Assembly: GCF_900104385.1 (NCBI RefSeq)
Contig: NZ_FNJA01000002.1
Coordinates: 186,001 to 250,000 of the forward strand
DNA length: 64,000 nt
Source of the DNA: Rhodoferax sp. OV413
Lineage (GTDB): Bacteria > Pseudomonadota > Gammaproteobacteria > Burkholderiales > Burkholderiaceae_C
Direction of reading: 5' to 3'
Below, in pieces: positions 27,513 through 36,199 of this stretch. Under the pieces are notes generated by a model. It saw only the letters and a list, made by a program, of their open reading frames with translations, had not been told where the DNA came from and did no database searches. The position numbers and the translations under genes were made by a program. Position 1 is the stretch's first letter. Every line of letters begins with the position of its first letter.

Positions 27513-29155
27513 TGGACATACGCCGCCTGCAGCTCGCCGACACCCTGTCTTACCGGGCTCTGCGCCTGCGGGCGCTGCGCGAGCATGCGGATGCGTTTAC
27601 TTCCAGCTTCGAAGAAGAAAACCTGCGCCCGCTGGCCGACACCGAAAAGCGCCTGGCCGGCAGCGACAAGCTTTGGGGCGCATTCATCGACAACACCCTG
27701 GTGGGCATGGTCGGCCTGAGCTTCGAGTCGCGCCTGAAGAACCGCCACAAGGCCAACCTGGTCAGCATGTATGTGGCGCCCGAAGTAGCCGGCCGCGGCA
27801 TCGGTCGCGCGCTGGTGGCCACGGTGCTGCAGGACGCGCGGGCCTCCGGCGTCAGCCGCGTCGTGCTCACCGTCACCGAGGGCAACCAGGCGGCTACCGC
27901 GCTGTACCAGCAGGCCGGCTTCCGCGCCTTTGGCACCGAACCCGATGCAATCCGTGTCCAGGGCCGCAGCTTTGGCAAAACCCATATGGCGATTACCGTC
28001 CAACCCGAACCCAGCACCACCATGAGCATCAACTCCTTCGCCTTTCCCACACCGATCAAATTTGGCGCCGGCGCGCGCAAGCTCGTCGCCCAGCACCTGA
28101 TAGACCAGGGCTTGCAGCGTCCCCTGATCGTGACCGACCGGGCCCTGGCCGCCCTGCCGGTGATGGCCGAGTTCGTCAGCCATCTGAACGGCCTGGTGGT
28201 GGCCGTGTACAGCGGCGTGCACGGCAACCCGACTTGCAGCCAGGTGATGGAAGGCGCCGAGGCCTTCAAGGCGCACAACGCCGACTGCGTGATCGGCTTT
28301 GGCGGCGGTGCGGCGCTGGATGTGGCCAAGGTGGTCGGCATCCCGGCTACCCATCCCGGCGACATTCTGGAATACGTGTGGGACCACCCGCAGGTGCGGC
28401 CCATCAGCCAGCCCCTGCCGTACTTTGTGGCCGTGCCCACCACCTCGGGCACCGGCTCGGAAGTCGGCCGCTCCAGCGTGGTCAGCGAGAACGACACGCA
28501 TCTCAAGCGCGTGGTCTTCAGCGCCCACATTTTGGCCAAGACCGTGTTTGCCGACCCCGAGCTCACCCTGGGCCTGCCCGCCCATGTGACCGCCGCCACC
28601 GGCATGGACGCGCTGACCCACAACATCGAAAGCTACCTCTCGCCGGCCTACCACCCGCTATGCGACGGCATCGCGCTGGAGGGCGTGCGCATCGCCGCCG
28701 CTGCGCTGCGCACCGCGGTGCACGAGCCCAGCAACCTGCAGGCCAGATCCGACATGATGATGGCCTCGATGATGGGTGCGATCGCCTTCCAGAAGGACCT
28801 GGGCGCGGTGCATTCCTGCGCCCATGCGCTGGGCGCGGTCTGCGACCTGCACCACGGCCTGGCCAACGCGCTGATGATCGACACCGTGCTGGTCTGGAAC
28901 CAGGTGGCCGTGCCGCACAAGTTCGACGAACTGGCCCATGTGTGCAAACTGGAGGGCGGTGGCAAGGCCTTTGTGCCCTGGCTGCGCGAGCTCAAGCAGG
29001 ACATCGGCATCAGCGGCCGGCTGGCCGACCACGGCGTGCATTCCGAACACCTGCCGCGCCTGGTGGAGATCGCCACCGCCGACATGTGCCACCAGACCAA
29101 CCCGCGTCCCTGCACGGCGGAGGACTTCGAGAATCTTTTCAAGGCAGCTTTGTGA
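27512..29155 (+). CDS. GNAT acetyltransferase-iron-containing alcohol dehydrogenase fusion
   Basis: One uninterrupted 547-residue frame. Residues 1-170 are a GNAT N-acetyltransferase (MYVAPEVAGRGIGRALVATVLQDA; ALYQQAGFRAFG). Residues from about 171 (MSINSFAFPTPIKFGAGA) form a complete group III metal-dependent alcohol dehydrogenase: NAD site FGGGAALDVAKVV, metal ligands in GMDALTHNIESY and HSCAHALGAVCDLHHGLANAL. No stop, Shine-Dalgarno or gap separates them, so a fused protein is likely, although internal starting at 28023 cannot be excluded. The dehydrogenase should oxidise the hydroxyl of the gamma-glutamylated amino alcohol to an aldehyde. The job of the GNAT part is unknown. Overlaps both neighbours by one base. 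Confidence 0.85.
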   Translation: MDIRRLQLADTLSYRALRLRALREHADAFTSSFEEENLRPLADTEKRLAGSDKLWGAFIDNTLVGMVGLSFESRLKNRHKANLVSMYVAPEVAGRGIGRALVATVLQDARASGVSRVVLTVTEGNQAATALYQQAGFRAFGTEPDAIRVQGRSFGKTHMAITVQPEPSTTMSINSFAFPTPIKFGAGARKLVAQHLIDQGLQRPLIVTDRALAALPVMAEFVSHLNGLVVAVYSGVHGNPTCSQVMEGAEAFKAHNADCVIGFGGGAALDVAKVVGIPATHPGDILEYVWDHPQVRPISQPLPYFVAVPTTSGTGSEVGRSSVVSENDTHLKRVVFSAHILAKTVFADPELTLGLPAHVTAATGMDALTHNIESYLSPAYHPLCDGIALEGVRIAAAALRTAVHEPSNLQARSDMMMASMMGAIAFQKDLGAVHSCAHALGAVCDLHHGLANALMIDTVLVWNQVAVPHKFDELAHVCKLEGGGKAFVPWLRELKQDIGISGRLADHGVHSEHLPRLVEIATADMCHQTNPRPCTAEDFENLFKAAL

Positions 29156-29946
29156 TGGTGAAAGACCGTTTGAAGATTGGCATCAGCGCCTGCTTTCTGC
29201 ACCCCGACCCGGCGCGCGCAGCGTTTGCCAAGAAGACCCTGCAGTACGTCGAGCAGTCGATGGCGCACTGGATCATGTCGGGCGGCGCGCTGCCGGTGAT
29301 GGTGCCGTCGCCGGTGGGCGATACCGCGCGCGGCGAGGTGCATTTCGACGACTATGCGCAGTGGCTGGACGGCCTGGTGCTGCACGGTGGCGCCGATGTC
29401 TGGCCCGGCAGCTATGGCGAAACCCCGTTGCAGGAACGCTGGAGCGGCGACCGCATCCGCGACGGCTACGAGCAGGCCCTGGTGCATGCCTTTGTGGCGG
29501 CCGGCAAGCCGGTGTTCGGCGTGTGCCGGGGGCTGCAGCTGATCAACGTGGCCTTTGGCGGCACGCTCTACCAGGACATTGCCACCCAGCGTCCCGAGGC
29601 GGTGCTGCACCGCGACGCCGATACCTACGACCAGCATTTCCACCAGCTGGAAATCGTAGAGAAAACCCGGCTCGGTGCACTATTGGCGGGCGCAAGCAGC
29701 TACAAAATAAATAGTATCCACCACCAGGGCATCAAGGACCTGGCGCCGGGCTTTGTGGTCGAGGCGCGCTGCCCCGAGGACGGCATGGTCGAAGCCATCC
29801 GCGGCACAGGCCCCGCCTATGTGGCGGCCGTGCAGTGGCACCCTGAGTTCCACCAACCCGCGCTCGGCACCCTGGACGACACGCCGCTGCTTACCGACTT
29901 TCTGCAAGCCGCCCAGGCGGCCAAAAACCAACTGCGCACGCTATGA
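29155..29946 (+). CDS. Gamma-glutamyl hydrolase (class I glutamine amidotransferase-like, PuuD type)
   Basis: A 263-residue C26-family peptidase. The nucleophile lies in GKPVFGVCRGLQLINVAFGG, and the His/Glu partners in AAVQWHPEFHQ; LVLHGGADVWPGSY matches PuuD-like enzymes that split gamma-glutamyl-GABA. Here it probably releases glutamate from the oxidised product, for example gamma-glutamylglycine. Residues LAGASSYKINSI (29688-29716) are encoded by a partial dispersed repeat kept in frame. Its ATG overlaps the preceding TGA, and its TGA overlaps the next ATG. Confidence 0.87.
   Translation: MVKDRLKIGISACFLHPDPARAAFAKKTLQYVEQSMAHWIMSGGALPVMVPSPVGDTARGEVHFDDYAQWLDGLVLHGGADVWPGSYGETPLQERWSGDRIRDGYEQALVHAFVAAGKPVFGVCRGLQLINVAFGGTLYQDIATQRPEAVLHRDADTYDQHFHQLEIVEKTRLGALLAGASSYKINSIHHQGIKDLAPGFVVEARCPEDGMVEAIRGTGPAYVAAVQWHPEFHQPALGTLDDTPLLTDFLQAAQAAKNQLRTL
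29688..29716 (+). repeat. Partial dispersed repeat inside the gamma-glutamyl hydrolase gene (copy 6)
   Basis: GGGCGCAAGCAGCTACAAAA then TAAATAGTA, matching the core end and hairpin of the repeat, read in frame. Confidence 0.55.
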
Positions 29947-31310
29947 AAACCTTGAGCATCCACAACCCCGCCACCGGCACGCTGATCCGCGAGTTGCCCT
30001 GCGACGACGCCGCTTCCATCTCGGCCAAGGCCCTGGCCGCCCGCAGCGCGCAACCGGCCTGGGCGGCGCTGCCGCTGGCCCAGCGCAAAGATTGCATAGT
30101 CCGCTTCCGCGCCGCCGTGGTGGACGAGCTGCAGGCCCTGGCCGCCACCATGACGGCCGAGACCGGCAAGCCCATCAGCATGTCGCGCAACGAGTTGAAC
30201 GGGCTGCTGGGCCGCATCGACTTCTTTCTGGCCGAGGTCGACGCCAGCACCGCCACCCAAACCGTGTTCCATGAAGGCGGCATGACCGAGCAGATCGAGC
30301 ACGTCCCGCTGGGCGTGGTGGCGAATATCTCGGCCTGGAACTACCCCTGGTTCGTGGGCTGCAACGTCATCATCCCGGCGCTGCTGACCGGCAACAGCGT
30401 GCTCTACAAGCCCTCGGAATACGCCACGCTGACCGGCCTGGCGATCGCCCGCCTGCTGCACGCGGCCGGCGTGCCGCTGGATGTGTTTGTGCTCTGCGTG
30501 GGCGGCGCGGCTGTGGGCACGGCCTTGCAGGCGCAGCGCATCGACGGCCTGTTTTTCACCGGCTCGTATGCCACCGGCGCCAAGATCGCCCAGACCTTGG
30601 GTCCGCGCATGGTCAAGCTGCAGCTGGAGCTGGGCGGCAAGGACCCGACCTATGTGTGCGACGACGCCGACCCGGCCATCGCCGCCGCCTCGCTGGCCGA
30701 CGGCGCCATGTACAACACCGGCCAGAGCTGCTGCTCGGTGGAGCGCATCTATGTGCACGAAAAAATCTTCGACGCCTTTGTGGCGGCCTTTCTGGACACG
30801 GTGCGCGGCTTCCGGGTGGGCGACCCGATGGATGACGCCACCTACATCGGCGCACTCACCCGCAGCGCCCAGCTGGACGTGCTGGACGCCCAAGTGGCTG
30901 ACGCCATCGCCAAGGGCGCGACCCTGCTGACTGGCGGCCAGCGCCTGCCCGGCAACAGCTATGCGCCCACGGTGTTTACCGGTGTGGACCACACCATGGA
31001 CCTAATGGTCGAGGAAAGCTTCGGCCCGGTCATCGGCATCCAGAAGGTGGCCAGCGACGCCGAGGCCGTGGCGCTGATGAACGACACCCGCTACGGCCTG
31101 ACGGCCGGCGTCTTCACCCCCGACGAGGCTCGCGCCCGCGCCGTGCTGGCCCAGGTGCGCGCCGGCAGCGTCTACTGGAACTGCTGCGACCGCGTGAGCC
31201 CGCGCCTGCCCTGGAGCGGCTATGGCGATTCGGGCATGGGCCTGACCCTGTCGACCTACGGCATCCAGACCTTCACCCGGCCCAAAGCCTGGCATCTGCG
31301 CCAGGCGTGA
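29943..31310 (+). CDS. NAD(P)-dependent aldehyde dehydrogenase
   Basis: A 455-residue ALDH-superfamily enzyme. Visible are ISAWNYPWFVGCNVIIPALLTGN (cofactor fold), FTGSYATGAKIA, LELGGKDP (general-base Glu) and NTGQSCCSVERIYVH (nucleophile Cys). In this operon it should oxidise the gamma-glutamyl aldehyde to the acid; oxidising acetaldehyde from EutBC is a second possible use. The ATG overlaps the hydrolase stop (ATGA). A dispersed repeat follows the gene. Confidence 0.88.
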   Translation: MKTLSIHNPATGTLIRELPCDDAASISAKALAARSAQPAWAALPLAQRKDCIVRFRAAVVDELQALAATMTAETGKPISMSRNELNGLLGRIDFFLAEVDASTATQTVFHEGGMTEQIEHVPLGVVANISAWNYPWFVGCNVIIPALLTGNSVLYKPSEYATLTGLAIARLLHAAGVPLDVFVLCVGGAAVGTALQAQRIDGLFFTGSYATGAKIAQTLGPRMVKLQLELGGKDPTYVCDDADPAIAAASLADGAMYNTGQSCCSVERIYVHEKIFDAFVAAFLDTVRGFRVGDPMDDATYIGALTRSAQLDVLDAQVADAIAKGATLLTGGQRLPGNSYAPTVFTGVDHTMDLMVEESFGPVIGIQKVASDAEAVALMNDTRYGLTAGVFTPDEARARAVLAQVRAGSVYWNCCDRVSPRLPWSGYGDSGMGLTLSTYGIQTFTRPKAWHLRQA

Positions 31311-31319
31311 TGGCTTTCA

Positions 31320-31379
31320 TAGATAAAAACCGGGTTTGCGTAGACAGAATATGCGCGTGCAGCTACAAATAAAGTAGCA
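31320..31379 (+). repeat. Dispersed repeat copy 7
   Basis: AAAACCGGGTTTGCG, then GCGCGTGCAGCTACAAATAA ending AGTAGC; a diverged copy between the aldehyde dehydrogenase gene and the eut promoter. It could end transcripts of the upstream operon. Confidence 0.6.
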
Positions 31380-31397
31380 CTGTCGCCACCGCGACAG
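31380..31397. promoter_or_regulatory. Inverted repeat upstream of the eut promoter
   Basis: CTGTCGC-CACC-GCGACAG, perfect 7-bp arms with a 4-bp spacer, 11 bp upstream of the -24 element. Candidate binding site for a regulator of ethanolamine genes. Confidence 0.5.
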
Positions 31398-31408
31398 AAT
31401 TCTGATGG

Positions 31409-31424
31409 TGGCATCAAAGTTGCA
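31409..31424 (+). promoter_or_regulatory. Sigma-54 (RpoN)-type promoter of eat-eutBC
   Basis: TGGCAT-CAAAG-TTGCA keeps the invariant GG and GC exactly 10 bp apart and matches the TGGCAY-N5-TTGC consensus. In Pseudomonas aeruginosa the equivalent ethanolamine genes depend on RpoN and the activator EatR. No EatR-like gene lies in this window. Confidence 0.7.
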
Positions 31425-31435
31425 ATACCCCCATG

Positions 31436-31480
31436 GCGCAAAGGCCTATGCACCACAGGGGGCATAGGTTTCCTTTGCGC
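31436..31480 (+). promoter_or_regulatory. Stem-loop at the predicted 5' end of the eat-eutBC mRNA
   Basis: GCGCAAAGG + CCTATGC pair with GCATAGG + CCTTTGCGC (16 bp), with a TTT bulge and a 10-nt loop. It begins about 12 nt after the -12 element, that is, at the expected first base of the message, and ends 17 nt before the Shine-Dalgarno AAGGA. It could be an mRNA stabiliser, a protein-binding hairpin or a DNA operator. It lacks the B12-box of a cobalamin riboswitch. Confidence 0.6.
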
Positions 31481-31508
31481 AAACACCAACCCAGTGCAAG
31501 GAACCCGT

Positions 31509-32882
31509 ATGGCCACTCCCTCTAAATCACCCGCGCTGCAGCAAACCCTGGGCACCGTCCAGCTATGGGGCATCGCCGTCGGCTTGGTGATCTCCGGCGA
31601 ATACTTTGGCTGGAGCTTCGGCTGGGCCTCGGCGGGCACGCTGGGCTTTACCGTCACCTCGTTGTTCATCGCCGCGATGTACACCTGCTTCATCTTCAGC
31701 TTCACCGAGCTGACCACCTCGATCCCGCATGCGGGCGGCCCGTTTGCCTACAGTAAGCGCGCGTTCGGCCCCATAGGCGGCTATTTCGCCGGGGCGGCCA
31801 CGCTGATCGAATTCGTGTTTGCCCCGCCGGCGATTGCGCTGGCGATTGGCGCCTACCTGAACGTGCAGTTCCCCTCGCTCGACCCCAAGGTGGCCGCCGT
31901 TGGCGCCTACCTGGTGTTCATGACGCTGAACATTGTGGGCGTGCAGATCGCCGCCACCTTCGAGTTGGCCGTGACCCTGTTGGCCATTTTTGAGCTGCTG
32001 GTGTTCATGGGCGTGGTCTCGCCTAGCTTCTCGCTGGCCAACTTCACCAAGGGCGGCTGGTCGGGTGCCGACGGCTTCAGCATGGCGGCGATTCCTGGCA
32101 TGTTTGCGGCGATTCCGTTTGCCATCTGGTTCTTCCTGGCGATCGAAGGCGTGGCCATGGCCGCCGAAGAAGCCAAGGACCCGAAACGCTCTATCCCCAT
32201 CGCCTACATCGCCGGCATCCTGACCCTGGTGCTGCTGGCGATTGGCGTGATGGTGTTTGCCGGTGGCGCCGGCGACTGGACCAAGCTGGCCAATATCAAT
32301 GACCCGCTGCCCCAGGCCATGAAGCTGATCGTCGGTGAAAACAGCAACTGGCTGCACATGCTGGTCTGGCTCGGCCTGTTCGGCCTGATCGCCTCGTTCC
32401 ACGGCATCATCCTCGGCTATTCGCGGCAGATTTTTGCGCTGGCGCGGGAGGCTTATCTGCCCTCGTACTTCGCCAAGATCCACCCGCGCTTCAACACCCC
32501 GCACCGGGCGATTCTGGCCGGCGGCGTGATCGGCATTGCGGCCATCTTCAGCGACGAGCTGATCAAGATCGGCGGCCAGACCCTGACCGCCAACATCGTC
32601 ACCATGTCGGTGTTCGGCGCCATCCTGATGTACATCATCAGCATGCTCAGCCTGTTCAAGCTGCGCCGCACCGAGCCGAACATGGTGCGTCCGTTCCGGG
32701 CGCCGTTCTACCCCATCCTGCCGGCGTTTGCCTTGCTGGGCGCCTGCGTTTGCATGGTCACCATGATCTACTTCAACCCACTGGTGTTCGGTCTGTTCAT
32801 CGGCTTCCTGGCGGTGGGCCTGGTCTACTTTTTGTTGACCAAGGGCCAGCGCCAGGCTGCGCTGCCCGGCGTCGCCGCCTAA
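31509..32882 (+). CDS. eat: Ethanolamine permease
   Basis: A 457-residue APC-family inner-membrane transporter with about twelve hydrophobic segments. The start region LQQTLGTVQLWGIAVGLVISGEYFGWSFGW and the segment AIEGVAMAAEEAKDPKRSIPIAYIAGI are characteristic of proton-driven ethanolamine permeases found next to eutBC. Start ATG 31509 is set by AAGGA 6 bp upstream; an in-frame GTG at 31494 is less likely. It is followed by eutB after 18 bp, and both sit behind the sigma-54-type promoter. Confidence 0.9.
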   Translation: MATPSKSPALQQTLGTVQLWGIAVGLVISGEYFGWSFGWASAGTLGFTVTSLFIAAMYTCFIFSFTELTTSIPHAGGPFAYSKRAFGPIGGYFAGAATLIEFVFAPPAIALAIGAYLNVQFPSLDPKVAAVGAYLVFMTLNIVGVQIAATFELAVTLLAIFELLVFMGVVSPSFSLANFTKGGWSGADGFSMAAIPGMFAAIPFAIWFFLAIEGVAMAAEEAKDPKRSIPIAYIAGILTLVLLAIGVMVFAGGAGDWTKLANINDPLPQAMKLIVGENSNWLHMLVWLGLFGLIASFHGIILGYSRQIFALAREAYLPSYFAKIHPRFNTPHRAILAGGVIGIAAIFSDELIKIGGQTLTANIVTMSVFGAILMYIISMLSLFKLRRTEPNMVRPFRAPFYPILPAFALLGACVCMVTMIYFNPLVFGLFIGFLAVGLVYFLLTKGQRQAALPGVAA

Positions 32883-32900
32883 GCCACTGCAAAGGCCCGC

Positions 32901-34292
32901 ATGCCCCAGTTTGCCCATACGGTAGGCGCCCACACCTACCGCTTCCGCGATCTGCGTGAGCTGCTGGCCAAAGCCACGCCCTTGCGCTCCGGCGATGTGC
33001 TGGCCGGCGTGGCCGCCGGCAATGCGCAGGAGCGCGTGGCCGCGCAAATGGCGCTGGCCGATCTGCCGCTGGCCACCTTTCTGCAGCAGCCGGTCGTGCC
33101 CTACGAGAGCGACGAGGTCACCCGCCTGATCATCGACAGCCACCAGGCGGCGGCCTTCGCCCCCATCCAGCATCTGACGGTGGGCGACTTCCGCAACTGG
33201 CTGCTCAGCGACCCGGTGGACAGCGCCACCCTGGCCGCGGTATCGCCGGGCATCACGCCCGAAATGGCGGCGGCGGTCAGCAAGATCATGCGCAACCAGG
33301 ATCTGATTCTGGTGGCCAAGAAGTGCCGTGTCATCACCGCCTTCCGCAACACCATAGGCCTGGAGCGGCGCCTGTCGACCCGGCTGCAGCCCAACCACCC
33401 GACCGACGACACCAGCGGCATCGCCGCCAGCGTGCTCGACGGCCTGCTCTACGGCAGCGGCGACGCGGTGATCGGCATCAATCCGGCCACCGACAACGTG
33501 CCCCAGGTGGTGAAGATCGTCACCATGCTGGACGCCATCATCCAGCGCTACGAGATCCCCACGCAAAGCTGCGTGCTCACCCATGTGACCAACACCATCC
33601 AGGCGATCGAGCGCGGCGCGCCGGTGGACCTGGTGTTCCAGTCGATTGCCGGCACCGAGGCGGCCAACCGCAGCTTCGGCATCAACCTGGCCTTGCTGGC
33701 CGAGTCGCGCAGCGCCGCCCTGTCGCTGAACCGCGGCACGGTGGGTGACAACGTGATGTACTTCGAAACCGGCCAGGGCAGCGCGCTGTCGGCCAACGCC
33801 CACCATGGCATGGACCAGCAGACCTGCGAGGCCCGCGCCTACGCCGTGGCCCGCGCCTTCAAGCCGCTGCTGGTGAACACCGTGGTCGGCTTCATCGGGC
33901 CCGAATACCTGTTCGACGGCAAGCAGATCATCCGCGCCGGCCTGGAAGACCATTTCTGCGCCAAGCTGCTGGGTCTGCCCATGGGCTGCGACGTCTGCTA
34001 CACCAACCACGCCGAGGCCGACCAGAACGACATGGACGTGCTGCTGACCCTGTTGGGCGCGGCCGGCTGCAGCTTTGTGATGGGCATTCCCGGCTCGGAC
34101 GACATCATGCTGAACTACCAGACCACCTCGTTCCACGACGCGCTGTATGTGCGCCGCCTGCTCGGTCTGCGCCCCGCGCCCGAGTTCGAGGCCTGGCTGC
34201 AGCGCATGCAGATTTTTGAAAGCGATGGCATGGCCCAGCTCGGCAGCGCCATGCCCGAGCCCTTTGCCCACGCTTTACTGGCCCTGACATGA
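32901..34292 (+). CDS. eutB: Ethanolamine ammonia-lyase, large subunit
   Basis: A 463-residue TIM-barrel subunit. With EutC and adenosylcobalamin it converts ethanolamine to acetaldehyde and ammonia by a radical mechanism. The family regions are intact: [63 protein letters not shown], and [27 protein letters not shown] precedes the ATG. No microcompartment shell genes or eutA reactivase are present, so this is the simple cytosolic type of Pseudomonas and Burkholderiales. Confidence 0.96.
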   Translation: MPQFAHTVGAHTYRFRDLRELLAKATPLRSGDVLAGVAAGNAQERVAAQMALADLPLATFLQQPVVPYESDEVTRLIIDSHQAAAFAPIQHLTVGDFRNWLLSDPVDSATLAAVSPGITPEMAAAVSKIMRNQDLILVAKKCRVITAFRNTIGLERRLSTRLQPNHPTDDTSGIAASVLDGLLYGSGDAVIGINPATDNVPQVVKIVTMLDAIIQRYEIPTQSCVLTHVTNTIQAIERGAPVDLVFQSIAGTEAANRSFGINLALLAESRSAALSLNRGTVGDNVMYFETGQGSALSANAHHGMDQQTCEARAYAVARAFKPLLVNTVVGFIGPEYLFDGKQIIRAGLEDHFCAKLLGLPMGCDVCYTNHAEADQNDMDVLLTLLGAAGCSFVMGIPGSDDIMLNYQTTSFHDALYVRRLLGLRPAPEFEAWLQRMQIFESDGMAQLGSAMPEPFAHALLALT

Positions 34293-35086
34293 ATGTGATC
34301 TCCAACCCCTGGCAGGCCTTGCGCAGCCTGACCGCCGCGCGCATCGCCCTGGGCCGCACCGGCATCAGCCTGCCGACCCAGCCGCAGCTCGACTTCCAGC
34401 TGGCCCATGCGCGAGCCCGTGACGCCGTGCACCTGCCGCTGGACACCGCCCAGCTCGCGCAGGACCTGGGTGCCGTCCTGCCCGGCCACCCCGATGCCTT
34501 GCAGCTGGCCAGCGCTGCGCCCGACCGCAGCACCTATCTGCAGCGCCCCGACCTGGGCCGCCGGCTCGACGCCGCATCGCACGACAAGCTGGCCGAGCGC
34601 TACCTGCCGGTCGTGCCGTTCGATCTGGCGCTGGTGGTGGTCGATGGCCTGTCGGCGCTGGCGATTGCGCAGAACGCCGCGCCCTTCATCCACGCCCTGC
34701 TGCAGCGCCTGGGCACCGAGGACTGGTCACTGGCCCCCACCACCATCGTCACCCAGGGCCGGGTGGCGGTGGGCGACGAGGTCGGCCAGCTGCTGGGCGC
34801 CAAGGCCGTGGTGGTGCTGGTCGGCGAGCGCCCAGGCCTGAGCGCGCCCGACAGCATGGGCCTGTACCTCACCTGGGGGCCGCGGGTCGGCCTGACCGAT
34901 GCGGCGCGCAACTGTATCTCGAACGTGCGGCCCGAAGGTCTGTCCTACTTCGACGCTGCCTACAAACTGCACATGCTGCTGCGCGAGTCGCGCCGGCGCC
35001 AGCTGTCGGGCGTGGACCTGAAGGACGAAACCGTGGATGCGCTGGAGCCCGGCAGCGGCGCGATGCGCAACTTCCTGCTGCCCTGA
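34289..35086 (+). CDS. eutC: Ethanolamine ammonia-lyase, small subunit
   Basis: A 265-residue subunit that completes the cobalamin site with EutB. Recognisable regions: [106 protein letters not shown]. The N-terminal targeting extension of microcompartment-type EutC is missing, as expected for a free enzyme. Its ATG overlaps the eutB stop (ATGA). Confidence 0.95.
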   Translation: MNVISNPWQALRSLTAARIALGRTGISLPTQPQLDFQLAHARARDAVHLPLDTAQLAQDLGAVLPGHPDALQLASAAPDRSTYLQRPDLGRRLDAASHDKLAERYLPVVPFDLALVVVDGLSALAIAQNAAPFIHALLQRLGTEDWSLAPTTIVTQGRVAVGDEVGQLLGAKAVVVLVGERPGLSAPDSMGLYLTWGPRVGLTDAARNCISNVRPEGLSYFDAAYKLHMLLRESRRRQLSGVDLKDETVDALEPGSGAMRNFLLP

Positions 35087-35139
35087 GCGCGCTACGATCA
35101 GGGGTTGTATTTCCACCCCTGTTCAAGAAAGCGCAAGCC

Positions 35140-35496
35140 ATGACCATCCAACGCATCAACCCCGGCAACCGACTCTGCGACGCCACCATCCACAACGGCG
35201 TGGCCTACCTGGCCGGTCAGGTGCCGGAAGACAACAGCCTGCCGATTGCGGCCCAAACCCAGAGCGTGCTGGACCAGATCGACACCGTGCTGGCCCAAGC
35301 CGGCAGCGACAAGTCGCGCATCCTGACCGCCACCATCTACCTGGCCGCGATGGCCGACTTTGCCGCCATGAACGCGGTGTGGGACGCCTGGCTGGGCACG
35401 GCCGGCATCGGCCCCGCCCGCGCCACGGTAGAAGCCCGCCTGGCCCGCCCTGAGATCAAGGTCGAGATCATGGTGACGGCCGCACTGAAGTCCTGA
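35140..35496 (+). CDS. RidA family enamine/imine deaminase-like protein
   Basis: A 118-residue YjgF/RidA-fold protein: NGVAYLAGQVPEDNSLPIAAQTQSVLDQIDTVLAQAGSDKSRILTATIYLA and a C-terminal GPARATVEARLARPEIKVEIMVTAAL containing the family Arg. RidA proteins hydrolyse reactive imines. It lies 53 bp after eutC on the same strand, so it may clear reactive by-products of amine breakdown. The exact subgroup is not certain. Confidence 0.88.
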   Translation: MTIQRINPGNRLCDATIHNGVAYLAGQVPEDNSLPIAAQTQSVLDQIDTVLAQAGSDKSRILTATIYLAAMADFAAMNAVWDAWLGTAGIGPARATVEARLARPEIKVEIMVTAALKS

Positions 35497-35497
35497 A

Positions 35498-35560
35498 TTT
35501 ATGCAAAATAGGCCGCTAGCGCACAGAACACCTGCGCTAGCAGCTATGTTTTCAATAGCA
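35498..35560 (+). repeat. Dispersed repeat copy 8
   Basis: AAAATAGGCCGCTAGCGCAC, then CACCTGCGCTAGCAGCTATG and an AATAGC end. It lies between the convergent ridA and membrane-protein genes and could act as a two-way terminator. Confidence 0.85.
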
Positions 35561-35564
35561 TGGC

Positions 35565-36113
35565 CTATTTGCGGCCGGTCAGGCCCTGGAACAGTGCGCT
35601 GAACTTGTTGACCACGTAGGGCGCAAACAGCGTCATGCCGGCCACCAGGAAGTTGACCACGCGGTCCATGTGCTCCGGCACCTGGCCGGTGCTGCCCAGG
35701 CCAAACAAGGCCAGCGCCCCGAAGCCGATGAACAAAAACAGAATCGCCACCATGCCCATCAGCGCGATCACGCGGCTGCTGCTGGCGCGCATCTGCGGCG
35801 CCAGCAGGGGGCGGCCGTCGGCGCCTAGCTGCAGGCTGCGGGTCACATTGCCCGCGGCATCGGTGGTTTCGGTATAGACCGGCAGGTCGGTCGGCTCGGA
35901 CAAGGCATCGGCCAGCGACCAGTTCGGCGCCTGCAGCAGTGCCGAGCGGATGATCCAGATCGCGATGACCGCACCGACCAGCGCTACCACCGGCACGCAG
36001 TACAGCAGCCAGTTGGCGGGCGGTGTCCAGGTGATGGGCTGGGCCTGAGCGGCCGTGGCCGCGCAAGCCGCTAGGCTTGTGCACAGGCGCGGCAGACGGT
36101 TGGTCAAAGGCAT
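35565..36113 (-). CDS. Hypothetical membrane protein with signal peptide
   Basis: A 182-residue protein of unknown function. A cleavable signal is likely (MPLTNRLPRLCTSLAACAATAAQAQP, Ala-rich end). Hydrophobic segments follow at about 32-55 (WLLYCVPVVALVGAVIAIWII), 115-140 (VIALMGMVAILFLFIGFGALALFGL) and 155-172. The stretch between the first two is soluble. Start at 36113 is backed by an AGGAGG-type site. The upstream frame is proline-rich and unlikely to be coding. Confidence 0.65.
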   Translation of the reverse strand: MPLTNRLPRLCTSLAACAATAAQAQPITWTPPANWLLYCVPVVALVGAVIAIWIIRSALLQAPNWSLADALSEPTDLPVYTETTDAAGNVTRSLQLGADGRPLLAPQMRASSSRVIALMGMVAILFLFIGFGALALFGLGSTGQVPEHMDRVVNFLVAGMTLFAPYVVNKFSALFQGLTGRK

Positions 36114-36199
36114 GGCTCCTCCTGGCGGTGGTGGCGGGTCCACCACTATGCGCCCGGCGCGCACCGGGTGGAAGCGGGCCACCCCGCAGCAGTTCCGCT

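Noticed and set aside
31311-31508. Cobalamin riboswitch before eat-eutBC
   Set aside because: EutBC needs B12, but the leader is only about 75 nt after the predicted start and lacks the B12-box; a simple hairpin explains it better.
31563-34271. Very long minus-strand open frame (about 900 codons) opposite eat-eutB
   Set aside because: It spans two real genes and their gap, has low-complexity Gly/His/Gln/Arg composition and no domain.
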